A DNA stretch of 64,000 bases from Flavobacterium sp. N3904 (GTDB taxonomy: Bacteria; Bacteroidota; Bacteroidia; Flavobacteriales; Flavobacteriaceae). The stretch is taken from contig NZ_CP110009.1 of the NCBI RefSeq assembly GCF_025947305.1, forward strand, positions 1,178,001 through 1,242,000. The letters are read 5' to 3'. The notes beneath the pieces were generated by a model. It did not search any database. It was not told the origin of the DNA and saw nothing but the letters and a program-made list of their open reading frames with translations. Positions 34,464 through 43,210 of the stretch are shown piece after piece. Numbering within the stretch: position 1 is the stretch's first letter; each line of letters begins with the position of its first letter. A program made the translations under genes and the position numbers.

Positions 34464-35810
34464 ATGAAAAAATATTTTAGAATAAGTGCCTTTGTTTTTT
34501 TGGTATTCTTGGGTTATTTTGGTTTTACCAATTATCCTAAACTAGAGTTGATATCTGGATTTTCGGCCAAAAGTGTGGCTTCTGGTCATTTTATTGCCAA
34601 TCATACTCAAAATTTCATTGAGCAAAATGATGATGCTTTTGATGTAATTGATTGGGCTACCAATGAAATCAATGAGTCTGGAAAATTTGCCACCTCCACG
34701 GTTTTTGGTTTAAAAAAGAGAAAAGCGATTTATCGGGTAGGATTGGGAGCCACATTAATCAACGATGATTTTGATATTGCCAAACCGTATGAAATTCCCA
34801 AAAGAATACAAACAAAAAACAACTTGACTTTTCCTTATGGCGAATTAGAACCCAAAGACACTGTTTTTGCCAACGTGGATTACGCTAAATTGAATGAGGC
34901 TGTTGCCAATGCATTTGATACCAAAGGGAATAATTATAAAAGAACACGCTCAGTTTTGGTTATTTATAAAGACAAAATCATTGCTGAGAAATATGCTGAT
35001 GGTTTTACAAAAAACAATGTTATTCTGGGTTGGTCTATGACCAAGAGCATTACGGGAACACTTTTTGGAATACTTCAAAAACAAGGGCGATATGATATTT
35101 ATAAACCTGCTCCCATTGCCGAATGGCAAAATGACAATCGAAAATACATTACGACCAATGATTTGCTCCACATGAATTCGGGTTTGGAGTGGGAGGAGGA
35201 GTATGATAAAATTAGCGATGCAACGCAAATGCTTTTTCATGATAAAGATATGTCTCGTACACAATTATTAAAGCCATCCATTTACAAACCCAACTCACAT
35301 TGGAATTACTCTTCCGGAACGACAAATTTATTATCTGGAATTTTGCGAAAGCAGTTCAAAACACATCAAGAATACTTGGATTTTTGGTATTCGGCTTTGA
35401 TCGATAAAATAGGAATGCATTCAATGCTTGTTGAAACGGATATGGCAGGGAATTATGTTGGATCGTCTTATGGTTGGGCAACCACAAGAGATTGGTCCAA
35501 ATTGGGATTGTTGTATTTGCACGAAGGTAATTGGAACGGAGAACAATTATTTGATCCCAGTTGGGCAAAGTATGTTTCAACACCCACAAACACTTCTCAC
35601 GGAAGATATGGTGCGCAATTTTGGCTCAATGCTGGTAGTCATTTTCCAGATGCTCCAAGAGATATGTATTATTGTAGCGGTTTCCAAGGGCAAATGGTAG
35701 CCATCATTCCGTCTATGGATTTGGTAATTGTAAGGATGGGTCTGACAGAAGAACCTCAATTTGATTTTAATGGATTGTTGATTGGAATTGTGGGGAGTGT
35801 GAGAAAATAA
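34464..35810 (+). CDS. Serine hydrolase of the beta-lactamase / class C family
   Basis: The 448-residue protein has an N-terminal membrane anchor or signal (about 5-24). An N-terminal region is followed by a class C beta-lactamase-like domain (about 145-440), with SxxK nucleophile S191/K194 (SMTK) and a Y282-S-S element in place of YxN. Many relatives are esterases or peptidases of cell-wall or small-molecule amides rather than antibiotic resistance enzymes. It lies on the plus strand between sufD and sufS and is divergent from sufS, so it appears inserted in the suf locus. Confidence 0.87.
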   Translation: MKKYFRISAFVFLVFLGYFGFTNYPKLELISGFSAKSVASGHFIANHTQNFIEQNDDAFDVIDWATNEINESGKFATSTVFGLKKRKAIYRVGLGATLINDDFDIAKPYEIPKRIQTKNNLTFPYGELEPKDTVFANVDYAKLNEAVANAFDTKGNNYKRTRSVLVIYKDKIIAEKYADGFTKNNVILGWSMTKSITGTLFGILQKQGRYDIYKPAPIAEWQNDNRKYITTNDLLHMNSGLEWEEEYDKISDATQMLFHDKDMSRTQLLKPSIYKPNSHWNYSSGTTNLLSGILRKQFKTHQEYLDFWYSALIDKIGMHSMLVETDMAGNYVGSSYGWATTRDWSKLGLLYLHEGNWNGEQLFDPSWAKYVSTPTNTSHGRYGAQFWLNAGSHFPDAPRDMYYCSGFQGQMVAIIPSMDLVIVRMGLTEEPQFDFNGLLIGIVGSVRK

Positions 35811-35820
35811 ATGTGTTTTT

Positions 35821-36003
35821 ATGGATAAAATTTTAAAATCAATTCTAGTATTGATTATTGGAGTTGTGGTTACTTTACTGTCGCTTGTCTTTTTGATTAG
35901 GATAATTCCTTATCTTGGGAAAGTTTTTTTATTTCTAGGTTTAGGGATGATTTTATTTGGGTTCTTCTCATTAATATTTGGCTTATTTGAAAAAAATCAA
36001 TAA
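35821..36003 (+). CDS. 60-residue two-span membrane protein
   Basis: The 60-residue product has two hydrophobic helices (about 6-28 and 32-52) and a short polar end. It starts ten bases after the serine hydrolase gene and is followed by a terminator, so it looks like the second gene of that small operon. No family is recognised. Confidence 0.6.
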   Translation: MDKILKSILVLIIGVVVTLLSLVFLIRIIPYLGKVFLFLGLGMILFGFFSLIFGLFEKNQ

Positions 36004-36005
36004 AA

Positions 36006-36036
36006 AAACCCGATAGATTTTATGCCTATCGGGTTT
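36006..36036. terminator. Bidirectional terminator between the small membrane gene and sufD
   Basis: The arms AAACCCGATAG and CTATCGGGTTT form an 11-bp stem with a 9-base loop, with A-rich and T-rich flanks. It serves the convergent transcripts from both sides, so sufD transcription should stop here rather than continue to sufS. Confidence 0.85.
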
Positions 36037-36055
36037 CAATTATATTAATATTGTA

Positions 36056-37372
36056 TTACAAATCAAATCCGATTTTAACACCCAATTTGTTAGCGATAAT
36101 AGTGGTAATTCGTTGTTTCAATTCAGGTATTTTGATGTTTTCGATAACGGCATTCGAGAAAGCGTACATCAATAATGCTTTGGCTTCTTTTTTCGGGATT
36201 CCACGTTGTTGCATGTAGAACATAGCGGTTTCATCCAATTGCCCGATGGTACAACCGTGAGAGCATTTTACGTCGTCGGCAAAAATTTCCAGTTGAGGTT
36301 TGGCGTTAATGGTTGCTTTGTCGCTCAAAAGTATATTATTGCTTTTTTGGAAAGCGTTTGTTTTTTGGGCTTCTCTTTCTACATATACTTTTCCGTTGAA
36401 AACTCCAGTGGAACGGTCGGTAAAAATGCCTTTATAATCTTGAAAGCTTTCACAGTTTGGCGTTGCGTGGTTTACCAAAGTATAATGATCAACATGTTGA
36501 TTGCCTCCAATAATTGTAATGCCGTTTAAGGTGCTCGTCAAACGTTCTCCGAAGTGGTAGAAATTCAAATTGTTTCTAGTTAGGTTTCCGCCAAAAGAGA
36601 AAGTATGCACTGAAACGTGACTTTCTTGTTTTTGGGAAACATACGTATTGTCAATTAAATTGGCTTCTAGGTTGTCATTTTGAATTTTGTAATAATCCAC
36701 AATCGCTCTTTTTTGAGCAAAAATCTCGGTAACCGAATTGGTTAATACTGGATTTTCGTTCAAACTTTGATGGCGTTCTATGATTTGTACATGTGAGTTT
36801 TCACCAACAATAACCAAGTTTCTAGGTTGAACCAAAAGAGCCGTTTCGCTTCCTGTAGAGAAATACATAATCTCAATAGGTTTGTCGGCCACTTTGCTTT
36901 TCGGGATATTGATATAAGCTCCTTCATTGGCGAAAGCCGTATTCAAGGATGTCAAACTCTCCTCTTTACTAGCCACTTTATTGAAGTAATTGTCAATAAC
37001 CATTTTGTATTTTGGTTTGTTTAATGCCGATGACATTAAGCAAACATCAATTCCGTCGTGAGTAGTTGAAGACAAATGCGAACTAAAAACACCGTCTACA
37101 AAAACTACTTTATAGGTGTCTATTTCGTGTAAAAAGTATTTTTTTACATCGCTATATTGGATTGCATTTTCTGTTTTTGGAAAAACGCTAAAGTCATTTT
37201 TTAAAATTGCATTTAGCGAAGTGTATTTCCAGCTTTCTTCTTTTTTGGATGGAAATCCTTTATTTTCGAAGTTTTTTATAGCAGCTGTTCTCACATCGTG
37301 AAGTTCGGAATGAACATCGATGCGCTCTTCAAAAGCCATAAAAGACGATAGTAATTTTTCTTTTAATTCCAT
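36056..37372 (-). CDS. sufD: Fe-S cluster assembly scaffold protein SufD
   Basis: The 438-residue SufD is the partner of SufB in the SufBC2D complex. The SufBD domain fills about residues 170-410, with the C-terminal CSHGCTIGQLDE motif (FADDVKCSHGCTIG). Full length. It is the last gene of the sufA-sufB-sufC-sufD part of the locus, and a bidirectional terminator lies just downstream. Confidence 0.95.
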   Translation of the reverse strand: MELKEKLLSSFMAFEERIDVHSELHDVRTAAIKNFENKGFPSKKEESWKYTSLNAILKNDFSVFPKTENAIQYSDVKKYFLHEIDTYKVVFVDGVFSSHLSSTTHDGIDVCLMSSALNKPKYKMVIDNYFNKVASKEESLTSLNTAFANEGAYINIPKSKVADKPIEIMYFSTGSETALLVQPRNLVIVGENSHVQIIERHQSLNENPVLTNSVTEIFAQKRAIVDYYKIQNDNLEANLIDNTYVSQKQESHVSVHTFSFGGNLTRNNLNFYHFGERLTSTLNGITIIGGNQHVDHYTLVNHATPNCESFQDYKGIFTDRSTGVFNGKVYVEREAQKTNAFQKSNNILLSDKATINAKPQLEIFADDVKCSHGCTIGQLDETAMFYMQQRGIPKKEAKALLMYAFSNAVIENIKIPELKQRITTIIANKLGVKIGFDL

Positions 37373-37384
37373 ATTCTTTAATTG

Positions 37385-37450
37385 TTTAAAGTTTAAGGTT
37401 TAAAAGTTTAAAGTTAGCTCGAGTCAACTTTAAACTTTAGACTTTAAACA
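37385..37450 (-). repeat. GTTTAAAG-type palindromic spacer (copy 2, between sufC and sufD)
   Basis: A run of GTTTAAAG-like units and its inverted counterpart CTTTAAAC fold around AGCTCGAGT. It takes up most of the sufC-sufD gap and precedes the sufD ATG closely in the mRNA. Confidence 0.65.
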
Positions 37451-37455
37451 AATTT

Positions 37456-38208
37456 TTAAGCTTCTTGTTCTTGTTTAATCCAATCGTATCCTTTTTCTTC
37501 CAGTTCATGCGCTAATTCTGCTCCACCAGATTTTACAATTTTTCCATTGTAAAGCACGTGCACAAAATCCGGAACGATATAATCCAATAATCTTTGATAG
37601 TGCGTAATTACGATGACAGCATTTTTATCGCTTTTCAATTTGTTTACCCCATTTGCAACAATTCTCAATGCATCAATGTCAAGACCAGAATCGGTTTCGT
37701 CAAGGATAGCTAGTTTTGGTTCAAGCATCGCCATTTGGAAAATTTCGTTACGTTTTTTCTCTCCTCCAGAAAACCCTTCATTAAGGGAACGGGAAAGAAA
37801 CTTTCTGTCGATTTCTAATAACTCAGATTTTTCACGAATCAATTTCAACATTTCATTTGCTGGCATTTCTTCTAGACCTTTAGCTTTACGAGTTTCGTTG
37901 ATTGCGGATCTCATAAAGTTGGTTACCGAAACTCCCGGTATTTCGACTGGATATTGGAACGAAAGGAAAACACCTTTGTGTGCTCTTTCTTCTGGAGCTA
38001 ATTCAGCAAGATCTTCTCCGTCCAAAATTACTTCACCATCGGTTACTTCGTAATTTTCGTTTCCGGCAATGATAGCCGAAAGTGTACTTTTACCAGCACC
38101 ATTTGGCCCCATTATGGCATGAACTTCTCCCGCTTTTACTTCAAGGTTTATCCCTTTTAATATTTCTTTGTCACCTATAGAGGCGTGTAAATTTTTTATA
38201 CTAAGCAT
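37456..38208 (-). CDS. sufC: Fe-S cluster assembly ATPase SufC
   Basis: This is a 250-residue soluble ABC ATPase. Walker [10 protein letters not shown] is near residues 34-42, the signature-like FSGGEKKR and Walker [12 protein letters not shown] follow, with the SufC-type H-loop ITHYQRLL. It powers the SufBC2D scaffold. It is separated from sufB by a four-helix-bundle ORF. Confidence 0.96.
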   Translation of the reverse strand: MLSIKNLHASIGDKEILKGINLEVKAGEVHAIMGPNGAGKSTLSAIIAGNENYEVTDGEVILDGEDLAELAPEERAHKGVFLSFQYPVEIPGVSVTNFMRSAINETRKAKGLEEMPANEMLKLIREKSELLEIDRKFLSRSLNEGFSGGEKKRNEIFQMAMLEPKLAILDETDSGLDIDALRIVANGVNKLKSDKNAVIVITHYQRLLDYIVPDFVHVLYNGKIVKSGGAELAHELEEKGYDWIKQEQEA

Positions 38209-38217
38209 GTTTTTTTT

Positions 38218-38240
38218 GTTTAAAGTTTAAAGTTTAAAGT
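38218..38240 (-). repeat. GTTTAAAG direct repeats (copy 3, upstream of sufC)
   Basis: Three GTTTAAA units in tandem on the plus strand lie ten bases from the sufC start codon. They form the left border of the four-helix-bundle ORF segment. Confidence 0.55.
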
Positions 38241-38248
38241 TCTCATGG

Positions 38249-38638
38249 TTACTGAAACTTTGTACCTTTAAAATCTTTTTTGTTTAAATATGATATAAAA
38301 TTATTTATTTTTCCACTCAACTTTTCATATTCAAAAATTAAGCTTTCTAATTTTTCTTGATTGATATAATCATTATCAAAAACTCTGTAAAGTTGAGATC
38401 TTGATTCTCCAGCAGATCCTTTTGCTATCGATAAAAATTGTCGAAATTCTAAATTTCCATTTCTTTCAAATCCTTCGGCTATATTATCCATAATAGAACC
38501 CGAAGAAGCTTTAATTTGATCTTTTAGCCGAAAGTCTGTTTTTAAATTTGTTTCCTTGGAAATTACAATTACTTCTTTCGATAATTTTCTAGCATCTTGC
38601 CAAATTTCTAAATCTTCAAATCTTTTTATTGTAGCCAT
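38249..38638 (-). CDS. Four-helix-bundle protein (23S rRNA intervening-sequence / Avd type) inserted between sufB and sufC
   Basis: The 129-residue product has the family hallmarks: FEDLEIWQDARKLSKEV at the start, then DQIKASSGSIMDNIAEGF and FRQFLSIAKGSAGESRSQL. These proteins form pentameric four-helix barrels. They are encoded in intervening sequences of 23S rRNA genes, in diversity-generating retroelements (Avd) and as scattered single ORFs. Function is unknown here. It is flanked on both sides by GTTTAAAG repeats, interrupts the suf gene order, and would be co-transcribed with the suf genes. Confidence 0.9.
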   Translation of the reverse strand: MATIKRFEDLEIWQDARKLSKEVIVISKETNLKTDFRLKDQIKASSGSIMDNIAEGFERNGNLEFRQFLSIAKGSAGESRSQLYRVFDNDYINQEKLESLIFEYEKLSGKINNFISYLNKKDFKGTKFQ

Positions 38639-38645
38639 ATATTTT

Positions 38646-38713
38646 GTTTAAAGTTATTTTGTTTAAGGTTTTTAAAGTTAAGTGACTCAACTTTAAACCT
38701 TAAACTTTAAACA
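38646..38713 (-). repeat. GTTTAAAG-type palindromic spacer (copy 4, between sufB and the four-helix-bundle ORF)
   Basis: The left part with GTTTAAGG and TTTAAAGTT and the right part CAACTTTAAACC form a long inverted repeat around AAGTGACT. It closely resembles the sufC-sufD spacer. Confidence 0.65.
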
Positions 38714-38720
38714 AATATAA

Positions 38721-40169
38721 TTATCCTACAGAACCTTCCAATGAAATTTCCAATAATTTCTGTGCTTCAACAGCAAACTCCATTGGTAATTTATTCAACA
38801 CATCTTTACTGAAACCGTTTACAATAAGCGCAATTGCTTTTTCGGTTGGAATTCCACGTTGGTTGCAATAGAAAACTTGGTCTTCACCGATTTTACTGGT
38901 TGTTGCTTCGTGCTCTACTTTGGCTGTTGGATTTTTACTTTCGATATACGGAAAAGTATGTGCTCCGCAATGATTACCCATCAAAAGTGAATCACATTGC
39001 GAAAAGTTTCGTGCATTTTCTGCTCTTGCCCCAATTTGAACCAAACCTCTATAACTGTTTTGTGATTTTCCTGCAGAAATACCTTTAGAAATAATGGTTG
39101 ATTTGGTGTTTTTACCCAAATGAATCATCTTGGTCCCAGTATCGGCTTGTTGGTAATTATTGGTAACCGCAATCGAATAAAATTCTCCTACTGAGTTGTC
39201 TCCTTTTAAAATTACGGAAGGATACTTCCATGTGATTGCAGATCCGGTTTCTACTTGTGTCCAGGAGATTTTTGCGTTTTTCTCACAGAATCCTCTTTTG
39301 GTCACAAAATTGAAAACTCCGCCTTTACCTTCTTTATTTCCAGGATACCAGTTTTGAACGGTAGAATATTTTATTTCGGCATCGTCCAAAGCGATCAATT
39401 CTACAACTGCGGCATGCAATTGATTTTCATCACGAGTAGGAGCAGTACATCCTTCTAAGTAAGAAACGTAACTGCCTTCGTCAGCCACTAATAATGTTCT
39501 TTCAAATTGTCCGGTCCCAGCTTGATTGATTCTAAAATAAGTCGAAAGTTCCATAGGGCAACGAACCCCTTTTGGAATATAACAGAAAGATCCGTCTGAG
39601 AAAACAGCAGAATTCAAAGCGGCATAAAAATTATCTTTTTGAGGAACAACAGTCCCCAAGTATTTACGAACTAAGTCTGGATATTCACGAATAGCTTCGG
39701 AAATACTCATGAAGATAATTCCTTTTTCGGCTAATGTCTTTTTGAATGTAGTTGCTACCGAAACCGAGTCAACCACGATATCCATCGCAACATTATTCAT
39801 CATTTTTTGCTCATCAACAGAGATCCCTAACTTTTTGTACATTTCCAAAAGTTCAGGATCTACATCATCAAGGGTTTTGTTTGGATCTGCTTTTTTTGGA
39901 GCAGAGTAATAGGATATGGCTTGAAAATCCGGTTTTTGATATTTAACGTTTGCCCATTCTGGTTCTATCATTTCTTCCCAAGCGCGAAAAGCCTCGATAC
40001 GCCAATCGGTCATCCATTGTGGTTCGTCTTTCTTCTTGGATATAGCACGAACAATATCTTCATTTAGACCAATAGGAAACGTCTCCGAATCCAATTCAGT
40101 ATAGAATCCGTACTCATATTCTTTGGTCTCTAATTCGATTTTTAAATCGTCTTCGGTGTATTTTGACAT
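38721..40169 (-). CDS. sufB: Fe-S cluster assembly scaffold protein SufB
   Basis: This is the 482-residue SufB. The frame is open seven codons further upstream, but [10 protein letters not shown] at 40169 is the usual start. It contains CEKNAKISW, the conserved scaffold cysteine region [19 protein letters not shown], and the C-terminal [19 protein letters not shown] motif shared by SufB proteins. Full length. It follows sufA by 83 bases. Confidence 0.96.
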   Translation of the reverse strand: MSKYTEDDLKIELETKEYEYGFYTELDSETFPIGLNEDIVRAISKKKDEPQWMTDWRIEAFRAWEEMIEPEWANVKYQKPDFQAISYYSAPKKADPNKTLDDVDPELLEMYKKLGISVDEQKMMNNVAMDIVVDSVSVATTFKKTLAEKGIIFMSISEAIREYPDLVRKYLGTVVPQKDNFYAALNSAVFSDGSFCYIPKGVRCPMELSTYFRINQAGTGQFERTLLVADEGSYVSYLEGCTAPTRDENQLHAAVVELIALDDAEIKYSTVQNWYPGNKEGKGGVFNFVTKRGFCEKNAKISWTQVETGSAITWKYPSVILKGDNSVGEFYSIAVTNNYQQADTGTKMIHLGKNTKSTIISKGISAGKSQNSYRGLVQIGARAENARNFSQCDSLLMGNHCGAHTFPYIESKNPTAKVEHEATTSKIGEDQVFYCNQRGIPTEKAIALIVNGFSKDVLNKLPMEFAVEAQKLLEISLEGSVG

Positions 40170-40252
40170 AGTTTTATTTTTTAAAACCATTAAGAAAATA
40201 AGGTTTAATTAACTTAATTTCTTTATGGTTTAAATCTTTTTTATTTCATTCT

Positions 40253-40582
40253 TTATAGAGAAAAACTTTCCCCACAACCGCAGGTTCTACTCGCATTTGG
40301 ATTATTAAAAACGAAACCTTTTCCGTTTAATCCTCCAGAAAACTCTAGTATGGTTCCCGCTAAATATAAGAATGATTTTTTTTCGACAGCAATAGTGATG
40401 TCGTTGTCAATGAATATTTTATCGTCATCACCTTTGTTTTTGTCAAATTTTAAATCATAAGACAAACCAGAGCAACCACCGCTTTTTACGCCTACTCTCA
40501 CGTAGTCTACAGCAGCATCAAAACCATCATCTTTCATCAAATCGATGATTTTCTTTTTGGCAGTATCAGAAACTTGTATCAT
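40253..40582 (-). CDS. sufA: HesB/IscA/SufA-family iron-sulfur carrier
   Basis: The 109-residue A-type carrier has the three cluster-binding cysteines C37 (SGGCSG), C101 and C103 (TCGCGESF), with the classical C-x63-CxC spacing. It is the first gene of the suf operon and has a 5' leader of roughly 115 bases containing a short open reading frame. Confidence 0.95.
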   Translation of the reverse strand: MIQVSDTAKKKIIDLMKDDGFDAAVDYVRVGVKSGGCSGLSYDLKFDKNKGDDDKIFIDNDITIAVEKKSFLYLAGTILEFSGGLNGKGFVFNNPNASRTCGCGESFSL

Positions 40583-40636
40583 GTGTTAGTGTTTATGTTT
40601 TTATATTTTAGGGTTAATCAGCTAAGAAAGGATTTT

Positions 40637-40666
40637 TTAGAAAAAGAATCCAATTTTCAACAGCAT
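40637..40666 (-). CDS. Possible 9-residue leader ORF in the sufA 5' region
   Basis: On the minus strand an AAGGAG sits five bases before an ATG that opens MLLKIGFFF and a stop, about 55 bases before sufA. A canonical Shine-Dalgarno sequence is rare in this window, which makes the tiny ORF stand out. It could be a leader peptide or chance. Confidence 0.3.
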   Translation of the reverse strand: MLLKIGFFF

Positions 40667-40702
40667 CTTTACTCCTTATCTTTATTTCGTCTAAATTAAC
40701 CG

Positions 40703-40710
40703 CAAAGATA
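40703..40710 (-). promoter_or_regulatory. -7 element of the suf operon promoter
   Basis: The minus strand reads TATCTTTG, a perfect TAnnTTTG. Transcription would start near 40696, leaving a leader of about 115 bases before sufA. The -33 side is only a loose TTATG about 20 bases away. Confidence 0.55.
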
Positions 40711-40745
40711 CTATATAAAATGCTTTTTCCCATAACTGATAACAT

Positions 40746-40783
40746 TTATATAACTAATGACAAAATAGAATTTTGTTATATAA
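40746..40783. promoter_or_regulatory. Inverted repeat upstream of the suf promoter, possible operator
   Basis: TTATATAAC and GTTATATAA are perfect 9-base arms (40746-40754 and 40775-40783), with a nested CAAAATAGAATTTTG palindrome beside the right arm. It lies about 36-73 bases upstream of the -7 box, in the divergent gap with the metallo-hydrolase gene. A regulator that senses iron or iron-sulfur status is a plausible binder, but none is identified. Confidence 0.4.
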
Positions 40784-40847
40784 GCCTAGAATTAAGCCAT
40801 AGGATTTTGCTAAATTGCAGTATTTTTTAAAACTTTAAAATATACTA

Positions 40848-41705
40848 ATGAAATTATATCCTATAGAAACAGGTAATTTTAAACTCGATGGCGGTGCAAT
40901 GTTTGGTGTGGTGCCCAAAACCATTTGGAATAAAACCAATCCTGCCGATGAAAATAATTTAATCGATATTGCCGCCAGATGCTTGTTGATTGAAGATGGA
41001 AACCGATTAATTTTGATTGATACAGGAATGGGAAGCAAACAATCCGACAAGTTTTTTGGGTATTACTCGCTTTGGGGAACGCATTCTATGGATAAATCGT
41101 TAGCTCAATATGGTTTTCATCGCGATAATATTACCGATGTTTTTATGACGCATTTGCATTTTGACCATTGTGGAGGAAGTGTACAATGGAACAAAGACAA
41201 AACCGGTTACGAACCCGCTTTCAAAAACGCTAAGTTCTGGAGTAACGAAAATCATTGGGAATGGGCTACCAAACCGAATATGAGAGAGAAAGCCTCTTTT
41301 TTGTCCGAGAATATTTTACCAATGCAGGAAAGTGGCCAGCTGCATTTTATCTCGAAACCCGATGGAGATTTTGCCATTTCACAAGAGTTGGGATTTGGAA
41401 TTTTTTATGCCGACGGTCATACCGAAAAGCAAATGATTCCGCATATTCAATACCAAGATAAAACCATTGTTTTTTGCGCCGATTTATTGGCCACAGCCGG
41501 ACACTTGCCTTTGCCATATGTAATGGGATATGATACGAGACCGTTATTGACGATGCCCGAAAAATCAAAATTCCTCAACGCGGCTGCCGATAATAATTGC
41601 TATTTGTTTTTGGAACACGATGCGCATAACGAAATCATTACAGTGCAGCATACCGACAGAGGAGTGAGATTGAAAGAGGTATTTAGTTGTTCGGATGTTT
41701 TCTAG
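40848..41705 (+). CDS. Metallo-beta-lactamase-fold hydrolase
   Basis: The 285-residue MBL-fold enzyme has the metal-binding motif H102-L-H104-F-D106-H107 (THLHFDHCGG). Further ligands lie in the ADGHTEKQM region and ELHDA-like EHDAHNE. This subfamily resembles lactonases and quorum-quenching hydrolases, but the substrate is not deducible. It is divergent from the suf operon, and a convergent terminator follows. Confidence 0.9.
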   Translation: MKLYPIETGNFKLDGGAMFGVVPKTIWNKTNPADENNLIDIAARCLLIEDGNRLILIDTGMGSKQSDKFFGYYSLWGTHSMDKSLAQYGFHRDNITDVFMTHLHFDHCGGSVQWNKDKTGYEPAFKNAKFWSNENHWEWATKPNMREKASFLSENILPMQESGQLHFISKPDGDFAISQELGFGIFYADGHTEKQMIPHIQYQDKTIVFCADLLATAGHLPLPYVMGYDTRPLLTMPEKSKFLNAAADNNCYLFLEHDAHNEIITVQHTDRGVRLKEVFSCSDVF

Positions 41706-41737
41706 AAGAGGAATAAAGTAATTCTAAAAGTAAAACC

Positions 41738-41769
41738 CCCCATTTTCATAGACTTGAAAATGGGGATTT
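41738..41769. terminator. Terminator between the MBL hydrolase and the NCS2 permease genes
   Basis: The arms CCCCATTTTCA and TGAAAATGGGG form an 11-bp stem with a 6-base loop. It serves the two convergent genes. The stem is nearly the same as the one on the other side of the NCS2 gene. Confidence 0.85.
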
Positions 41770-41775
41770 CATTTG

Positions 41776-43083
41776 TTATTTCATTTGTGCAATTACAATG
41801 CTTATTATTGAAAATACCCCAACACCCCACATCATTGGCGTTACTTCTTTGGTGTTTTTGGTAAATAAAGCCAAGATAATATAGCAGGCAAATCCATAAG
41901 CTATTCCGTTGCTGATGCTATAAGTGAGCGGCATCATAATCATGGTTAAAAAGGCGGGGACACCAATATGTAAATCAGTAAAATTGATTCTGGATAAATG
42001 TTTGGACATATAGATTCCAACGAGGACCAAAGCCGGTGCTGTCGCATAAGCAGGAACAATTGTAATTATAGGCGAAAAAAACAATGCCAAAAAGAAAAAT
42101 AACGCCACAAATACAGAACTTAATCCAGTTTTGGCTCCATTGGCAATTCCTGTGGCCGATTCGATAAACACTACGGTGTTACTTGTTCCCAAAATACCGC
42201 TACACATTGTTGCAATACCATCGGCTTCCAATACTTTTTTGAGATGGGGCATTTTCCCGTTTTTACCAACTAGATTTGCCTCATAAGAACAAGCAATGGC
42301 AGTTCCGATAGAATCAAATAAGCTTACAAATAGAAATGAAAAAATTGCGGATGCAAAACTTAGTTTTAAAACACCCAAGATATTTAGTTGTCCAAAAATG
42401 GGTGTAATAGATGGAGGTAGCGAAAATAGGTGAGTTGGTAAATGAACACTAGGATCAAATCCGATCCCTAAACAAGTTCCTATTATTATTCCAATCAAGA
42501 TAGCACCTTTTACTTTGTAAATTTCTAAAATTACGGTTATTAATAGAGTTAGCAAACCAATTACAACAGCTGGGGTAAATTTACCCAATGTGACCAAAGT
42601 GTCAGGGTGGGCAACAATAAGACCTAATTGTTTGAACCCGATAAAGGCAATAAAAAAACCAACACCACATCCCATAGCCACTTGCAAAGAGGGAGGAATA
42701 GCCTCTACGATTTTATGTCGGACTCCAAAAAAGGATATTATTGTAAAAAACACTCCCGATAGAAAAACAACACCCAATGCATCTTGCCAGGAAACGCCTT
42801 GTCCCAAAACCAGGGTAAAGGCAAACATAGCGTTTAGTCCCATGCCAGGTGCCATGGCAAAGGGAACTTTTGCCCAAATTCCAACTAATAAAGTGCCAAA
42901 AATAGCTGCAATACAAGTAACCGAAATAAGCGCTTCTTTTGGCATTCCCGTCATCGACAGTATGTTTGGGTTTACAAAAATGATATAAGCCATTGACAAA
43001 AAGGTAACCAAACCGCCAAGAGCTTCTTGTTTTACCGAAGTTTCACGTTCTTTTATTTTAAAGTAATCTTGTATTTTACCCAT
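41776..43083 (-). CDS. NCS2-family purine permease (guanine/hypoxanthine type)
   Basis: The 435-residue transporter has about 12-14 membrane helices. The family stretches LGGLVTFLSMAYIIFVNP at the N-terminus and AMAPGMGLNAMFAF identify it, as do SLFDSIGTAIA and GTSNTVVFIESATGIANGAKTGL. These match the AzgA/PbuG branch of proton-coupled purine importers. It stands alone between two similar hairpin terminators. Confidence 0.93.
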   Translation of the reverse strand: MGKIQDYFKIKERETSVKQEALGGLVTFLSMAYIIFVNPNILSMTGMPKEALISVTCIAAIFGTLLVGIWAKVPFAMAPGMGLNAMFAFTLVLGQGVSWQDALGVVFLSGVFFTIISFFGVRHKIVEAIPPSLQVAMGCGVGFFIAFIGFKQLGLIVAHPDTLVTLGKFTPAVVIGLLTLLITVILEIYKVKGAILIGIIIGTCLGIGFDPSVHLPTHLFSLPPSITPIFGQLNILGVLKLSFASAIFSFLFVSLFDSIGTAIACSYEANLVGKNGKMPHLKKVLEADGIATMCSGILGTSNTVVFIESATGIANGAKTGLSSVFVALFFFLALFFSPIITIVPAYATAPALVLVGIYMSKHLSRINFTDLHIGVPAFLTMIMMPLTYSISNGIAYGFACYIILALFTKNTKEVTPMMWGVGVFSIISIVIAQMK

Positions 43084-43134
43084 TTGGTTTTCGATTTATT
43101 ATCAAGGAATCATATAATTTTTTATTGAAGTACT

Positions 43135-43142
43135 CAAATTTA
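43135..43142 (-). promoter_or_regulatory. Possible -7 element for the NCS2 permease gene
   Basis: The minus strand reads TAAATTTG, a match to TAnnTTTG, about 50 bases before the start codon. Confidence 0.4.
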
Positions 43143-43155
43143 CGATAAAAAACAA

Positions 43156-43189
43156 AACCCCCATTTTCAAATGAATGAAAATGGGGGTT
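43156..43189 (-). terminator. Terminator of the LRR gene
   Basis: Perfect 14-bp arms, starting AACCCCCATTTTCA, fold around a 6-base loop AATGAA, with a T-rich stretch on the minus strand. It lies just after the LRR gene stop. Confidence 0.85.
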
Positions 43190-43210
43190 ATTGATTGTAA
43201 TGAATATAAA

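Noticed and set aside
34464-35810. Serine hydrolase as an antibiotic-resistance beta-lactamase
   Set aside because: SMTK is present, but the YxN site is Y-S-S and a long N-terminal region precedes the domain; this resembles esterase or peptidase relatives more than resistance enzymes.
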